From DYRB01 sp963845265 (lineage in GTDB: Bacteria > Pseudomonadota > Gammaproteobacteria > Chromatiales > Chromatiaceae), in assembly GCA_963845265.1 (NCBI GenBank), contig CAWJRN010000006.1, positions 186,001 to 250,000 of the forward strand: DNA of 64,000 bases. The letters are read 5' to 3'. The notes under the pieces are model-generated. The model was not told the origin of the DNA, did not search any database, and saw nothing but the letters and a program-made list of their open reading frames with translations. Made by a program: the position numbers and the translations under genes. Positions 6,902 to 16,196 of the stretch are shown here, one piece after another; the stretch's first letter is position 1, and each line of letters opens with the position of its first letter.

Positions 6902-9604
6902 TCAGACTCCTGACCCACCGCCCGAACGCGGCGGCAGCGGCGCCAGGTAACCAACGGCCAGCATCATGGCCCCAACCCCGATGAAGGACACGATCCGGGC
7001 CACGGAGCCCGTACCTGCAAGATCGGCCACGAACAGCTTCACCACGACCAGCCCCAGCAACAGGCCGCCGGCCACCCATACCAGACGCTCCCCGCGGCGG
7101 TTGCCGAGCCACATGGCCAACAGGGCGGTCAGCCCCCAGACCATGGACAGGCTGGCCTGGAACAGGGTCGAGTCGAACAGGGCCGACTCCCGATAGGGAA
7201 CCCCGCCCAGGTGGTGAACGCCCTGCGCCACCCAGCCCGTCAGCACGGCCAGTGCCACCAGGGCGAGCCCCGGCGTCAGGCTCCAGGAGGCCGCGGGCCC
7301 AGTGCGAGACCAACGCCACAACAAGACCAAAACCCCGAGCTGCACCAACCCCAGGGGATTGAGCAGGGGCAGGTAGGGCAGCGGCGCCGGGTCCGCCGGG
7401 GTCAGGCTGGCCAGCGCCGCCCAGGCCCCTAGGGCCAGGGCGATGGGGGCGAGGTGGTGGCCGCGGTAGTCCTTTGGATAGGCCCGAACCGGCCAGGGCA
7501 GGCGGCTAGGGACCAGGACCAAGGCCGCCAGCACCAGCAATCCAGGCAGTGACCAACCGACCCACTCCCAGGCGTCACCCGCCCAGAGGTGCCCACCCCA
7601 CCAACTCAGATCTGACCCCGCCAGCAGCACCGCCAACCAGAGCCCGGCCCCGTGCCAGAGGCGCAGCGGCCCGGCCGGCCAGTTATCGACCACGCGGTAC
7701 AACAACCACAGGTGCACCCCCAGGGCCAGGGCCCAGGACGGGCCCGCCCAGCCCGCGAATGGGTGACGATGCAGGCCAAAGACGGCATCCGAGGCGGCCA
7801 TGACCCACAACAGGGGCAGCAGGGCCAGGCCCGCCAACCCGAGACCCTTCCAATCCAAGGGGCGGACCAACGCCCCCAGCGCCAGGCCGCTACCGGCCAG
7901 GAACAGCAGCATGGCGGTGAGGGCATCCGCATTGCTCAAGAAGCGGTCAGTCTCGTGCGCCCCCAGGGCCAGCCACCAGGCCCCACCCCAGGCCAGGAAC
8001 AGCCAAGTCAGGGCCGACTCCAAGGGCCAGAGGGTGGCCCCGTGCCGCTCCAGATAGAAGCTGGAAAAAAGCCCCGCCAGGGCCAAAATGAGCAACCCCA
8101 GGCCATCGCCGTTGAGCACCGGCACCGACCCGGTCCAGGCCGGCCCCGCATCCAGGAAGGCCAACCCGGCCGCCACTTGCAAAGCGAGCCCCGCCAAACG
8201 CGCCAGGACCCGGGCCTGGCGCACCCCGACCCAGACCAGGGCCGCCCCCTCCGCGGCCCACAGGGCGCTCGTCCAATGCCCATCCAGCGCGAGCGGGATG
8301 GCAATGGTCAGAAACGCGACCCCCAGGGCCAGAAAGGCCTCGACCAGCAGGCGCAACCGCACCGAGCCCCACCCATGCAAGACAGCCGCGAGCACCAAAT
8401 AGGTCAGCCCCAGACCCAGGGCGCTCCAGGCCGGGCCGTACTGCGTATCCGCCACCAGGGCCCCCTGTAGGGCAAAGACCGCCAGGGGCAGGCCAAAGAC
8501 CAGGGTCCCGTCCACCAGGCCCTTGAGGCGCGGCGGCTGCCGGGTCGCGAACAGGATGGCCACCACCAGGTAGAGGGCGAAGTCGAATAACAGGAAGGGC
8601 TCGACGCTGGAGAAGAACTCTGGGCGATAGTAGCGAGCACCCCACAGGGTCCCGAGACCGAAGGTGAAGAGGAACCCCTCCAGGTTCAGGGGCTTCCATG
8701 CCTTGAACCAGGCCATGCCAAGGATGCCCAGATTGAGCACGGCATAGTAGCCAAACAGGGCGACATGGGACCCGCTGCCGGTAGAGACCAGGACGGGAGC
8801 GAGAAAGCCCCCGGCCACCCCGAAACCCGCCAGGGCAGGGGCATCCTGAGCCACTGCCAGCAGGCCGGTGACCGCCACCAGCGCCACCATGACACCCAGG
8901 GCAGGGAGGGGATCGAGCACCCCGAACAGACGGGCCGCCGCAAAGGCGGTGAGGAAGGCGACCCCGACCCCGGCCCCCTGCAACAGCAGGGCGTAGAGGC
9001 GGCGAGAATGGCGCAGGCGCCAACCGATACCGAGCAACACCAGACCGCCCGCGGCAACCCCACCCAGGCGCAGGGACAGCGGAACCATGCTGTGCTCGGC
9101 GGCATATTTGAGCAGGAAGGCGACCCCCAGGAACAGGATCAGGATGCCCACCCGTACCACCAGGTTGCCGTCGGTGAAGAAGCCGCGCACCGCCGAGAGC
9201 GCCACATCCAAGGCCGCCCTGGCTGGCGGCGGGCCCCGGCGGGTTGTCGGCTTTGGGACGGGTCGCTGAGGCTGCAAAGCAGTATCGGCAAAGTCCAGGT
9301 CGGGTAGCTCGAAGGGTTCCGGAGCCAGTTCCGAACGCACAGGCTGCGTTGGTTCAGGCTCGGGATGCAGCGGACCGCGAGCGGCGCGGGCGGGCGGCGG
9401 TTCAACCGTCCCTATTTGGCCGCCCCGAGCCAACCCTCGGCGCAGGCGCGCGAGATCGGCCTCCAGGACCGCGACCCGGGCCCATAGCCGCACCAACGCT
9501 GCCCCCAGGGTGCCGCCGATCAGGGCCGCGACCACCAGGCCATCGCTGCCCTCCTCCAGCCCCCAAAGCAGAACGACAACAGCCAGGATGACGACGAAAG
9601 GCAT
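6902..9604 (-). CDS. DUF2339 multi-spanning membrane protein
   Basis: A 900-residue protein from ATG 9604 (MPFVVILAVVVLLWGLEEG). An N-terminal hydrophobic segment is followed by a short helical stretch with leucine spacing (AVLEADLARLRRGLARG), a Pro-rich linker to about residue 150, and then some twenty or more membrane segments. Family-like pieces include LVVRVGILILFLGVAFLLKYAAEH and LVWVAGGLLLGLVVVKLFVADL near the C terminus. Size and layout fit DUF2339, whose function is unknown. It stands alone, convergent with the small genes on its left. The frame continues upstream of 9604, but the residues added are not membrane-like. Confidence 0.85.
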   Translation of the reverse strand: MPFVVILAVVVLLWGLEEGSDGLVVAALIGGTLGAALVRLWARVAVLEADLARLRRGLARGGQIGTVEPPPARAARGPLHPEPEPTQPVRSELAPEPFELPDLDFADTALQPQRPVPKPTTRRGPPPARAALDVALSAVRGFFTDGNLVVRVGILILFLGVAFLLKYAAEHSMVPLSLRLGGVAAGGLVLLGIGWRLRHSRRLYALLLQGAGVGVAFLTAFAAARLFGVLDPLPALGVMVALVAVTGLLAVAQDAPALAGFGVAGGFLAPVLVSTGSGSHVALFGYYAVLNLGILGMAWFKAWKPLNLEGFLFTFGLGTLWGARYYRPEFFSSVEPFLLFDFALYLVVAILFATRQPPRLKGLVDGTLVFGLPLAVFALQGALVADTQYGPAWSALGLGLTYLVLAAVLHGWGSVRLRLLVEAFLALGVAFLTIAIPLALDGHWTSALWAAEGAALVWVGVRQARVLARLAGLALQVAAGLAFLDAGPAWTGSVPVLNGDGLGLLILALAGLFSSFYLERHGATLWPLESALTWLFLAWGGAWWLALGAHETDRFLSNADALTAMLLFLAGSGLALGALVRPLDWKGLGLAGLALLPLLWVMAASDAVFGLHRHPFAGWAGPSWALALGVHLWLLYRVVDNWPAGPLRLWHGAGLWLAVLLAGSDLSWWGGHLWAGDAWEWVGWSLPGLLVLAALVLVPSRLPWPVRAYPKDYRGHHLAPIALALGAWAALASLTPADPAPLPYLPLLNPLGLVQLGVLVLLWRWSRTGPAASWSLTPGLALVALAVLTGWVAQGVHHLGGVPYRESALFDSTLFQASLSMVWGLTALLAMWLGNRRGERLVWVAGGLLLGLVVVKLFVADLAGTGSVARIVSFIGVGAMMLAVGYLAPLPPRSGGGSGV

Positions 9605-9858
9605 GCTCGAATCTCCCCCGTGCGTGGCCAGATCGGCCAATTGGATTCTACCGAAGCTTTGCCTCGGACCGACAAGGCGTGGCCGGCCCCCTCCCCCATC
9701 TGGTAACGAAGCTCCAGAGACTTGGCAAGTATTCAATCAGGGCCCGGCTGCGTCTCCGGCAGGTACCTTCTGGGAGCGCCGACGTCTCGCCGGACGCATG
9801 CATCACGGAGATCCGTACGCTGGGTAGCGCGCAGCGAAACCTAACAATCAACGGCTGA

Positions 9859-9944
9859 GGCGATTTCTGTCAATTCTCATACCATCCTGCTGGTCTTTTC
9901 GCCCGGCTTCGGCGTCGCGACAACAGGTGCATAGTTCGACTATG
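9859..9944 (+). repeat. 86-bp half copy of a palindromic element
   Basis: Starts GGCGATTTCTGTCAA and ends ATAGTTCGACTATG. It aligns base for base without gaps to 28389-28474 (about 68 of 86 positions identical by hand). At the second site the element continues into its own inverted copy; here only the left half remains, ending 13 bases before the yoeB stop. The whole gene-free stretch 9605-9957 otherwise shows no coding potential and should contain the DUF2339 promoter. Confidence 0.75.
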
Positions 9945-9957
9945 TAACCAACGAGCA

Positions 9958-10224
9958 TCAATCCCGTTGGTAGTGAAAGCGACACTGGATCACGGTCAGA
10001 TCCGTCGCGTCGAAGGCATAGACCAACCGGTGCTCTTGGTCGATGCGGCGCGACCAGTAACCCTGGAAATCAAAGCGTAAAGGTTCCGGCTTACCGATAC
10101 CGCTGGTGGGTGTACGACAGGCCGCGAGGCAAAGTTCAACGATGCGTTTGAGCCGCATTGGGTCGTGCCTTGCCCACCACTCCAGGTCATCCAGGCCCGT
10201 CTCAGTCCAGGTAAGCCTCAACAT
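9958..10224 (-). CDS. yoeB: YoeB-type mRNA-interferase toxin
   Basis: An 88-residue RelE-superfamily toxin of the Txe/YoeB family from ATG 10224; a TTG two codons earlier is the alternative. It starts LRLTWTETGLDDLEWW and has the family core GKPEPL, YWSRRIDQEHRLVYA and CRFHYQ. Residues E47, R66, H84 and Y85 in this numbering line up with the catalytic Glu, Arg, His and Tyr of E. coli YoeB, so it looks active. YoeB cleaves mRNA in the ribosomal A site. It overlaps the antitoxin gene upstream by 23 bases, so it is translationally coupled. Confidence 0.93.
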   Translation of the reverse strand: MLRLTWTETGLDDLEWWARHDPMRLKRIVELCLAACRTPTSGIGKPEPLRFDFQGYWSRRIDQEHRLVYAFDATDLTVIQCRFHYQRD

Positions 10225-10462
10225 CGACAACCCTCCGCTGCCCCTCCTGGTGTTGTCGCATACCCAGCCTCAGTCGCTCCGCGTTTGCTGGATTCTGGAC
10301 CAGATAGAGCGTTTCCATGATGCTGCGGTAGTCTTCGCCGTCGAGCAGCACCACCTCCCTCCCGCCTGTCCGAGCGATACCGATCGGCAACCGATCGGCA
10401 TTGACACGATCCAACACGGCCTTGAGATTGCTGCGTAACTCTGTTGCGGATAGGTGCTCCAT
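10202..10462 (-). CDS. yefM: YefM-type antitoxin (Phd/YefM family)
   Basis: An 86-residue antitoxin from ATG 10462 (MEHLSATELRSNLKAVLDRV); the frame extends four codons upstream but this start fits the family. The N-terminal DNA-binding Phd/YefM fold is followed by IARTGGREVVLLDGEDYRSIMETLYLVQNP and a charged C-terminal tail that should wrap the toxin. It neutralises YoeB and represses its own operon. The inverted repeat TGTACG-N6-CGTACA at 10478-10495 lies just upstream, like known YefM operators built on TGTACA cores. Confidence 0.93.
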   Translation of the reverse strand: MEHLSATELRSNLKAVLDRVNADRLPIGIARTGGREVVLLDGEDYRSIMETLYLVQNPANAERLRLGMRQHQEGQRRVVDVEAYLD

Positions 10463-10477
10463 CGTTGGCCCCAAAAA

Positions 10478-10495
10478 TGTACGAGTAAGCGTACA
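10478..10495. promoter_or_regulatory. Putative YefM operator
   Basis: Inverted repeat TGTACG (10478-10483), six-base spacer, CGTACA (10490-10495), 15 bases upstream of the yefM start. E. coli YefM binds palindromes with a TGTACA core, so this is the expected autoregulatory site. Confidence 0.65.
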
Positions 10496-10813
10496 GTCAA
10501 CGTCGCCAGAGGCCTTGTGTCAAGGCAAAGGGCGACCCAGTCCACCGATACGTTTCGGAGGGTCCAGAGTCCAGATAAGATGGGGACAGCACCACGCGGA
10601 ACCGTGCGGCACCGCGGTTATCCGGCATTGGGTACGACGACCGCTTGCCGGCTCGCGGCGCGAGGCCCAGCGCAGAGCGCTTTGCCATTGGCTCTGTCCG
10701 CATTTGCTGTTGGGCATGGCTCACGCATTGAACCAACTAGGTCCCATAGGTGTGGGAGCGGCACCTCGCAGCGACAGCGCAACAAGGCGGTGGCCGCTGT
10801 TGCGGTGAGTCCG

Positions 10814-10864
10814 CCCGGCTCGCTTCGCCTCGCCCGGTCGCGCCGAAAGCGGCGCTCCCACAGG
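10814..10864 (+). repeat. REP-like dispersed repeat, copy 1
   Basis: Unit beginning CCCGGCTCGCTTCGCCTCGC and ending GGCGGCGCTCCCACAGG-like (here AAGCGGCGCTCCCACAGG). It can fold because GGCGCGACCGGGCGAGG-type segments are self-complementary with the flanks. Other copies are at 10933-10982 (diverged), 26419-26460 and 61871-61920. Confidence 0.75.
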
Positions 10865-10932
10865 CGGTCTCTCAGCTTGGCCAATAGCTACCGCCGACAT
10901 AGCCCTGGGCAAACCCTATACCGCTAGTTCCG

Positions 10933-10982
10933 TCGGGCTCGCTTAGCCTCGCCGGTTCGCGCGTAAGGCTGCGCTCCCGCAA
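10933..10982 (+). repeat. REP-like dispersed repeat, copy 2 (diverged)
   Basis: TCGGGCTCGCTTAGCCTCGC followed by a GCGCTCCCGCAA ending, the same layout as the copy 70 bases upstream but with several substitutions. It lies 51 bases before the rlmL start. Confidence 0.6.
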
Positions 10983-11033
10983 ACCGTCTCCCGTCGGGCC
11001 TGGTACAGTAGCCGCTTTTGCTGAGCCCCCGCC

Positions 11034-13205
11034 ATGTCCGAACCCCGATTCTTCGCTACCGCCGCCCGCCACCTGGAGACCTTGCTGGCCGAGGAGCTGA
11101 ACGGGCTTGGGATCGCACCGGTGGTCGAGACCCGCGCCGGGGTCCAGTTCGGTACCGCCCTGGCGGATGCCTACCGAGTCTGCATGTGGTCGCGGGTGGC
11201 CAGCCGCGTGCTGATGCCCCTGGCCAAGTTCCCCGCCCCCAGCCCGGAGGCCCTCTACACAGCCGTCCGCGCCCTGTCCTGGGAGGATCACCTGGCCCCA
11301 ACCGGGACCTTTGCGATCCACCTGGACACCGCCCGCTCGGCCATCGACCACAGCCACTTCGGGGCCCTGACGGTCAAGGATGCCATCGCCGACCGCTTCC
11401 GCGACAGCTTCGGCATCCGCCCGGACGTGCGCCTCGCCCAGCCGGACCTACAAGTCGTCGCCTACCTGTTCCGCGATGAGGCGACCCTGAGCCTGGACCT
11501 GTCCGGGGATTCCCTGCACCGACGGGGCTACCGTGCGGAGGGGGTCGCCGCCCCGCTGAAGGAAAATCTGGCCGCGGCCATCCTGCTGCGGGCCGGCTGG
11601 CCGGAGCTTGCGGCGGCGGGCGCGGCCCTAGTGGACCCCATGTGCGGCTCCGGGACCCTGCCCATCGAGGCGGCCCTCATCGCCGCAGATATCGCCCCCG
11701 GCCTGGGCCGCGGCTATTGGGGCTTCACCGGCTGGCTCGGCCATGAACCCGCGACCTGGGAGGCACTGCTGGAAGAGGCCCGGGCCCGTCGCGAGGTCGG
11801 GCTCGAACGGCTCGGACACATCCGCGGATACGACCAGGACCCGACCGCCATCCGCGTCGCCCTGAACAACCTGGAACTGGCCGGACTGGCCGGACGGGTC
11901 CACTTCGAGCGCCGCGACATCGGGGACGCGGCCCCGGGCCGTGAGGGCGACCAGGGTCTGGTGGTCATCAACCCGCCCTACGGCGAACGCCTGGGGGCGG
12001 ACTCCGACCTCCCGGCCCTTTATGCCCGCATCGGCGCCATGTTGCGCGAGCGCTTCTCCGGCTGGCGTGCGGCGCTGTTTACCGGTAACCCGGACCTGGG
12101 AAAACACATGGGGCTGCGTGCCAGGCGCACCCACAGCCTGTTCAACGGGCCCATCCAGTGCCGCCTGCTGCACTTCGAGGTGGACCCGGAGTGGTTCGTC
12201 TCCAACCGCCCGCGGCCCCTACCCGAGGCCGAGCGCGGCCCAGGGGCGATCAGCCTGGCCAATCGACTCCACAAGAACCTCAAGCACTTGGGCAAGTGGC
12301 GCCGCCGCGAGGGGGTGACCTGCTACCGACTGTACGACGCCGACCTACCCGAATATGCCCTGGCGGTCGACATCTACGAGGGCGACCAGCGTTTCGTGCA
12401 TGTCCAGGAATACGAGGCCCCGGCCACCATCGACCCACGCCAGGCGCGGCTGCGGCTGCGCGAGGGTCTGGCGGTGGTCCAGGAGGTACTGGAGGTCCCG
12501 GATGAACGACTCTTCTTCAAGGTCCGCCGCCAACAGAAGGGCAAGGCCCAGTACCAGCGCCTCGCCGACTCAGGGCATTTCCACGAGGTCCGCGAGGGCG
12601 ACTGCCGTCTGCTGGTCAACTTCGAGGACTACCTGGACACCGGGCTGTTCCTGGACCACCGCCCCACCCGCCAACTGATCGGCGAGTTGGCCCGGGGCAA
12701 ACGCTTCCTGAACCTGTTCGCCTATACGGGCGCGGCCAGCGTCCACGCCGCCCGGGGCGGGGCCCTGGCCACCACCAGCGTGGACCTGTCCCGCACCTAC
12801 CTGGACTGGGCGGCACGCAACCTGGCTCTAAATGGCTTCGCGCCACCCTGGACCGAGCTGATCCAGGCGGACTGCCTGCAATGGATACGCGACAACGCGG
12901 GGCGGCGGCGCTTCGGGCTGATTTTTCTCGACCCGCCGACCTTCTCCACCTCCAAGCGCATGGACGCCACCTTCGACGTCCAGCGCGACCACGTCGCTCT
13001 GATCCAGGACACCCTGGACCTGCTGGAGCCGGACGGAATACTGATCTTCTCCAACAACCTGCGCCGCTTCCACATGGAGGCGGGCGACCTGCCCGGGGTG
13101 AAGATCACCGACATCAGCCGCACCACCCTGCCGCCGGACTTCGAGCGCAACCCACGCATCCACAACACCTGGCGGATCGAGTGGTTGGATCAGGGCGGGC
13201 GCTAG
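11034..13205 (+). CDS. rlmL: Bifunctional 23S rRNA methyltransferase RlmKL
   Basis: A 723-residue fusion from ATG 11034. The N-terminal half holds a THUMP domain and a Rossmann methyltransferase with PMCGSGTLPIEAALIAADIAPG and motif IV NPPYGERLG; this is the m2G2445 activity (RlmL). The C-terminal half begins near residue 400 and contains LNLFAYTGAASVHAARGGA and LDPPTFSTSKRM, typical of the m7G2069 activity (RlmK). The length matches the E. coli fusion (702). The protein acts on 23S rRNA during 50S assembly. It ends 36 bases before nspC. Confidence 0.95.
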   Translation: MSEPRFFATAARHLETLLAEELNGLGIAPVVETRAGVQFGTALADAYRVCMWSRVASRVLMPLAKFPAPSPEALYTAVRALSWEDHLAPTGTFAIHLDTARSAIDHSHFGALTVKDAIADRFRDSFGIRPDVRLAQPDLQVVAYLFRDEATLSLDLSGDSLHRRGYRAEGVAAPLKENLAAAILLRAGWPELAAAGAALVDPMCGSGTLPIEAALIAADIAPGLGRGYWGFTGWLGHEPATWEALLEEARARREVGLERLGHIRGYDQDPTAIRVALNNLELAGLAGRVHFERRDIGDAAPGREGDQGLVVINPPYGERLGADSDLPALYARIGAMLRERFSGWRAALFTGNPDLGKHMGLRARRTHSLFNGPIQCRLLHFEVDPEWFVSNRPRPLPEAERGPGAISLANRLHKNLKHLGKWRRREGVTCYRLYDADLPEYALAVDIYEGDQRFVHVQEYEAPATIDPRQARLRLREGLAVVQEVLEVPDERLFFKVRRQQKGKAQYQRLADSGHFHEVREGDCRLLVNFEDYLDTGLFLDHRPTRQLIGELARGKRFLNLFAYTGAASVHAARGGALATTSVDLSRTYLDWAARNLALNGFAPPWTELIQADCLQWIRDNAGRRRFGLIFLDPPTFSTSKRMDATFDVQRDHVALIQDTLDLLEPDGILIFSNNLRRFHMEAGDLPGVKITDISRTTLPPDFERNPRIHNTWRIEWLDQGGR

Positions 13206-13241
13206 ACCAGGCATGTGTTCGACCGATACCCGTGACAAATC

Positions 13242-14423
13242 ATGGTGATAGACCTGTCTCCCCCCTGGCCAAACCCCGTTCCCACTCGACCGGAGTCCTT
13301 TCTGTTGAAGACACCCTATTACCTGATCGACGAAGCCGCTCTGCAACGCAATCTTCAGATCATGGCCCATCTACGCGAGCGCAGCGGCGCCAAGGTGCTG
13401 CTGGCCCTCAAGTGCTTCTCCACCTGGTCGGTCTTCCCCTTGATGAGCCGAATGATGGACGGCACCACCTCGTCGAGCCTCAATGAGGTCCGCCTCGGAC
13501 ACGAGAAGTTCGGCGGGGAAACGCACGCCTACAGCGTCGCCTTTGCGGACCATGAGATCGACGAGGTCATCTCCCACAGCGACAAAATCATCTTCAACAG
13601 CATCAGCCAACTGGATCGCTTCGCCGACGCCTCCGCTGCGACCACCCGCGGCCTGCGAGTCAATCCCGGGCTCAGCACCTCCGACTACCCGCTGGCCGAC
13701 CCGGCCCGCCCCTTCAGCCGTCTCGGCGAACACGACCCCACCCGCATCGAAGCCGCCCTGGACCGCTACGATGCCGCCCAGGGCAAGCCTATCTCCGGAT
13801 TCATGTTTCACAACAACTGCGATAACGCCGACTTCGAGCGATTTTGCTCCATGCTGGACGAGATCGAGCACCGTTTCGGCCATCTGCTGGAACGAATGGA
13901 GTGGATCAGCCTTGGGGGCGGGATCCTCTTCACCGCTCCAGGCTACCCCCGGGAGGCCTTCGCCGACCGGCTGCGCACCTTGGCCGAGCGGTTCCGCGTG
14001 CAGGTCTATCTGGAACCCGGCGAGGCCGCCATCACCCGCACGACGACACTGGAGACCACGGTCCTCGATCTCCTGGAAAACGAAAAGCAGATCGCCGTGG
14101 TGGACAGCTCCATTGAGGCACACATGCTCGACCTGCTCATCTACCGGCTTTCCGCTAAACGCGATGAGGACGCGGGCGACCATAGCTACCTGGTCTGCGG
14201 GAAATCCTGCCTGGCAGGCGACATCTTCGGCGAATTCCGCTTCGCCGAACCGCTGAAGATCGGCGACCGCATCTCCTTCGCCGACGCCGCGGGCTACACG
14301 ATGGTCAAGAAGAATTGGTTCAACGGCGTCGCCATGCCGGCCATCGTCGTGAAGCGACTAGACAACCAACTGGAGATAGTGCGAGCGTTCGACTACTCCG
14401 ACTTCCTCACCCAACTGTCCTAG
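13242..14423 (+). CDS. nspC: Carboxynorspermidine decarboxylase
   Basis: A 393-residue fold-III PLP decarboxylase from ATG 13242. Features are the PLP lysine in LLALKCFSTWSVFPLM, the family-typical TSSSLNEVRLGHEKFGGE, HNNCDN, the Gly-rich SLGGGILFT, and the C-terminal catalytic segment CGKSCLAGDIFG. It decarboxylates carboxynorspermidine or carboxyspermidine to the triamine. Its stop TAG lies inside the ribosome site of the next gene, which encodes the enzyme of the preceding step, so the two form an operon. Whether the product is norspermidine or spermidine depends on the diamine available and cannot be read from sequence. Confidence 0.93.
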   Translation: MVIDLSPPWPNPVPTRPESFLLKTPYYLIDEAALQRNLQIMAHLRERSGAKVLLALKCFSTWSVFPLMSRMMDGTTSSSLNEVRLGHEKFGGETHAYSVAFADHEIDEVISHSDKIIFNSISQLDRFADASAATTRGLRVNPGLSTSDYPLADPARPFSRLGEHDPTRIEAALDRYDAAQGKPISGFMFHNNCDNADFERFCSMLDEIEHRFGHLLERMEWISLGGGILFTAPGYPREAFADRLRTLAERFRVQVYLEPGEAAITRTTTLETTVLDLLENEKQIAVVDSSIEAHMLDLLIYRLSAKRDEDAGDHSYLVCGKSCLAGDIFGEFRFAEPLKIGDRISFADAAGYTMVKKNWFNGVAMPAIVVKRLDNQLEIVRAFDYSDFLTQLS

Positions 14424-14431
14424 GAGGAGAC

Positions 14432-15670
14432 ATGGCCAAACGAGATGTCCTGATCATCGGTGCCGGCGGAGTCGCCAACGTGGTGGCCCACAAATGCGCC
14501 CAAAACAACGACATCCTGGGTGATATCCATATCGCCTCCCGCACCTATTCCAAGTGTGCAGAGATCGTGAGCAGCGTGAAGAAGAAGCAGAGCCGAAAGG
14601 TCCCCGGCAAGATCATCGCCCACAAGCTCGACGCCATGGACGCGGAAGCCACCGCGGAGATGATCTCGGAACTCGATGTTCAAATCGTCATCAATGTCGG
14701 ATCGGCCTTCATCAACCAATCCGTGCTCAAGGCCTGCATCCGCACCGGCGCCGCCTACGTGGACACGGCCATCCATGAAGACCCGCTGAAGGTGTGCGAG
14801 CCACCACCCTGGTACGCCAACTACGAGTGGAAGCAGAAGGGCACCTGCGCCAAAAACAAGATCACCGCCATCCTCGGCGCCGGATTCGACCCAGGCGTCG
14901 TAAACGCCTATGCCGCCCTCGCCGCCGCGGAGTACTTCGACACCATCGAGAGCATCGACATCCTCGACGTGAATGCCGGCAGCCATGGCCGCTACTTCGC
15001 CACCAACTTCGACCCCGAGATCAACTTCCGGGAGTTCACGGGCCAGGTCTACAGCTGGCAGGATCGCGGCTGGAAGACCAACCAGATGTTCGAGGTGAAG
15101 CAGACCCGAGCCTTCCCGGTAGTGGGGACACACACCCTCTACATGACCGGCCACGACGAGATCCACTCGCTCTCCCAGACCATGGACATCCCCAATATCC
15201 GTTTCTGGATGAGCTTCGGCGATCACTACATCAACGTCTTCACCGTCCTCAACAATCTTGGCCTGCTAAGCGAGCAACCCATCCTGACGTCGGAAGGGCA
15301 GGAGATCGTCCCCCTGAAGGCCGTCAAGGCCGTCCTTCCCGACCCCTCGTCCCTGGCTCCCGACTACACCGGCCTCACCTGCATCGGCAATCAGACCAAA
15401 GGGCTCTACCGAGGGGCCGAGCGCGAGGTCTTCATCTACAACATCTGCGACCACGCCGCCTGCTACCAAGAGGTGGAGAGCCAGGCCATCTCCTACACGG
15501 CCGGCGTCCCCGCCGCCGCAGCTGCCCTGCTCATCGCCCAGGGCGTTTGGGATGTGGAACGGATGGTCAACGTGGAAGAGCTCCCGCCCCGTCCCTTCCT
15601 AGAGGCGGTATCCCGCCTGGGTCTCACCACCCGCCTCGTCGACGAGCAGGGGGATCGGCAGATCTTCTGA
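14432..15670 (+). CDS. Carboxynorspermidine/carboxyspermidine dehydrogenase (saccharopine-dehydrogenase family)
   Basis: A 412-residue protein from ATG 14432, preceded by AGGAGGAG. It has a Rossmann N terminus VLIIGAGGVANVVAHKCAQ, then RTYSKCAEIV and INVGSAFINQSVLKACI, and the family-specific NAGSHGRYFATNFDPEINFRE region. It reductively condenses aspartate beta-semialdehyde with a diamine (diaminopropane or putrescine) using NADPH, giving the substrate of NspC. This is the S-adenosylmethionine-independent polyamine route. Adjacent gene order and the eight-base gap support the assignment. Confidence 0.92.
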   Translation: MAKRDVLIIGAGGVANVVAHKCAQNNDILGDIHIASRTYSKCAEIVSSVKKKQSRKVPGKIIAHKLDAMDAEATAEMISELDVQIVINVGSAFINQSVLKACIRTGAAYVDTAIHEDPLKVCEPPPWYANYEWKQKGTCAKNKITAILGAGFDPGVVNAYAALAAAEYFDTIESIDILDVNAGSHGRYFATNFDPEINFREFTGQVYSWQDRGWKTNQMFEVKQTRAFPVVGTHTLYMTGHDEIHSLSQTMDIPNIRFWMSFGDHYINVFTVLNNLGLLSEQPILTSEGQEIVPLKAVKAVLPDPSSLAPDYTGLTCIGNQTKGLYRGAEREVFIYNICDHAACYQEVESQAISYTAGVPAAAAALLIAQGVWDVERMVNVEELPPRPFLEAVSRLGLTTRLVDEQGDRQIF

Positions 15671-15863
15671 TACCTGCTCCAGAGACGTTTGAGCCTGGCC
15701 GCCTTGCGTCCTCGAAACACGACCGAAAGCCTACCGTCGTCGTTTCGGCGCTTTTCAGTCGGGACTTCGCGCTAGGTCTCGCCTAGAACGAAAGGTACCG
15801 CAGCGGTTCGGCTCCCGGGCCGGGCCTTGCGGGATCTTCAATGTTCCGGGAAAGAGGCTCACC

Positions 15864-16196
15864 ATGATCAAGCAACTACTCATCGTCTCCATCCTGCCCG
15901 TTTCGGTTGCCGCTAGCGCCGCTTGTATGCCGGATGCGCCCGAGATCGGCGACATCGGTCCCAGCTCCGAGCTGGTGTGCGAGGAACTCCTGCGCCGATT
16001 CCCCGATGCCGCGCTTGCAGTCGAAGACCGCTCCATCCACTCGCCCACCGACGTCTCGGTCGCCGGCAGCGTCGATGGCAGACCGGCCATACTGCGCTAC
16101 TCGCTGAATGGCTACTCGTGGCAACTTGACGATCTCGGTACGCGCACCGCGCTTCTCCCGGTGGCGCAGGTCGGTATCCCCATCATTGGCCAATGA
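15864..16196 (+). CDS. Small exported protein of unknown function
   Basis: A 110-residue protein from ATG 15864 with GAAAGAGG upstream. The N terminus MIKQLLIVSILPVSVAASAA is a signal peptide with a likely cleavage after ASA-A near residue 20. The mature part is short and acidic, with a cysteine pair (AACMPDAP, ELVCEELL) that could form a disulphide, and a beta-rich end GRPAILRYSLNGYSWQLDDLG. I do not recognise a family. The preceding 15671-15863 stretch shows nothing notable. Confidence 0.6.
   Translation: MIKQLLIVSILPVSVAASAACMPDAPEIGDIGPSSELVCEELLRRFPDAALAVEDRSIHSPTDVSVAGSVDGRPAILRYSLNGYSWQLDDLGTRTALLPVAQVGIPIIGQ

Larger units (their letters stand above)
10496..11033. other. Gene-free stretch with decayed repeat copies
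   Basis: About 540 bases between the divergent yefM and rlmL genes. Short frames in it run through repeats and look non-coding. It contains two tandemly placed copies of the dispersed REP-like unit, at 10814-10864 and 10933-10982, and an additional GTGGGAGCGGCACC motif near 10750 like the end of that unit. No tRNA or other RNA gene was recognised. Confidence 0.5.

Noticed and set aside
10814..10982. CRISPR-like array
   Set aside because: Only two diverged copies with no regular spacers and no cas genes; they belong to a dispersed family.
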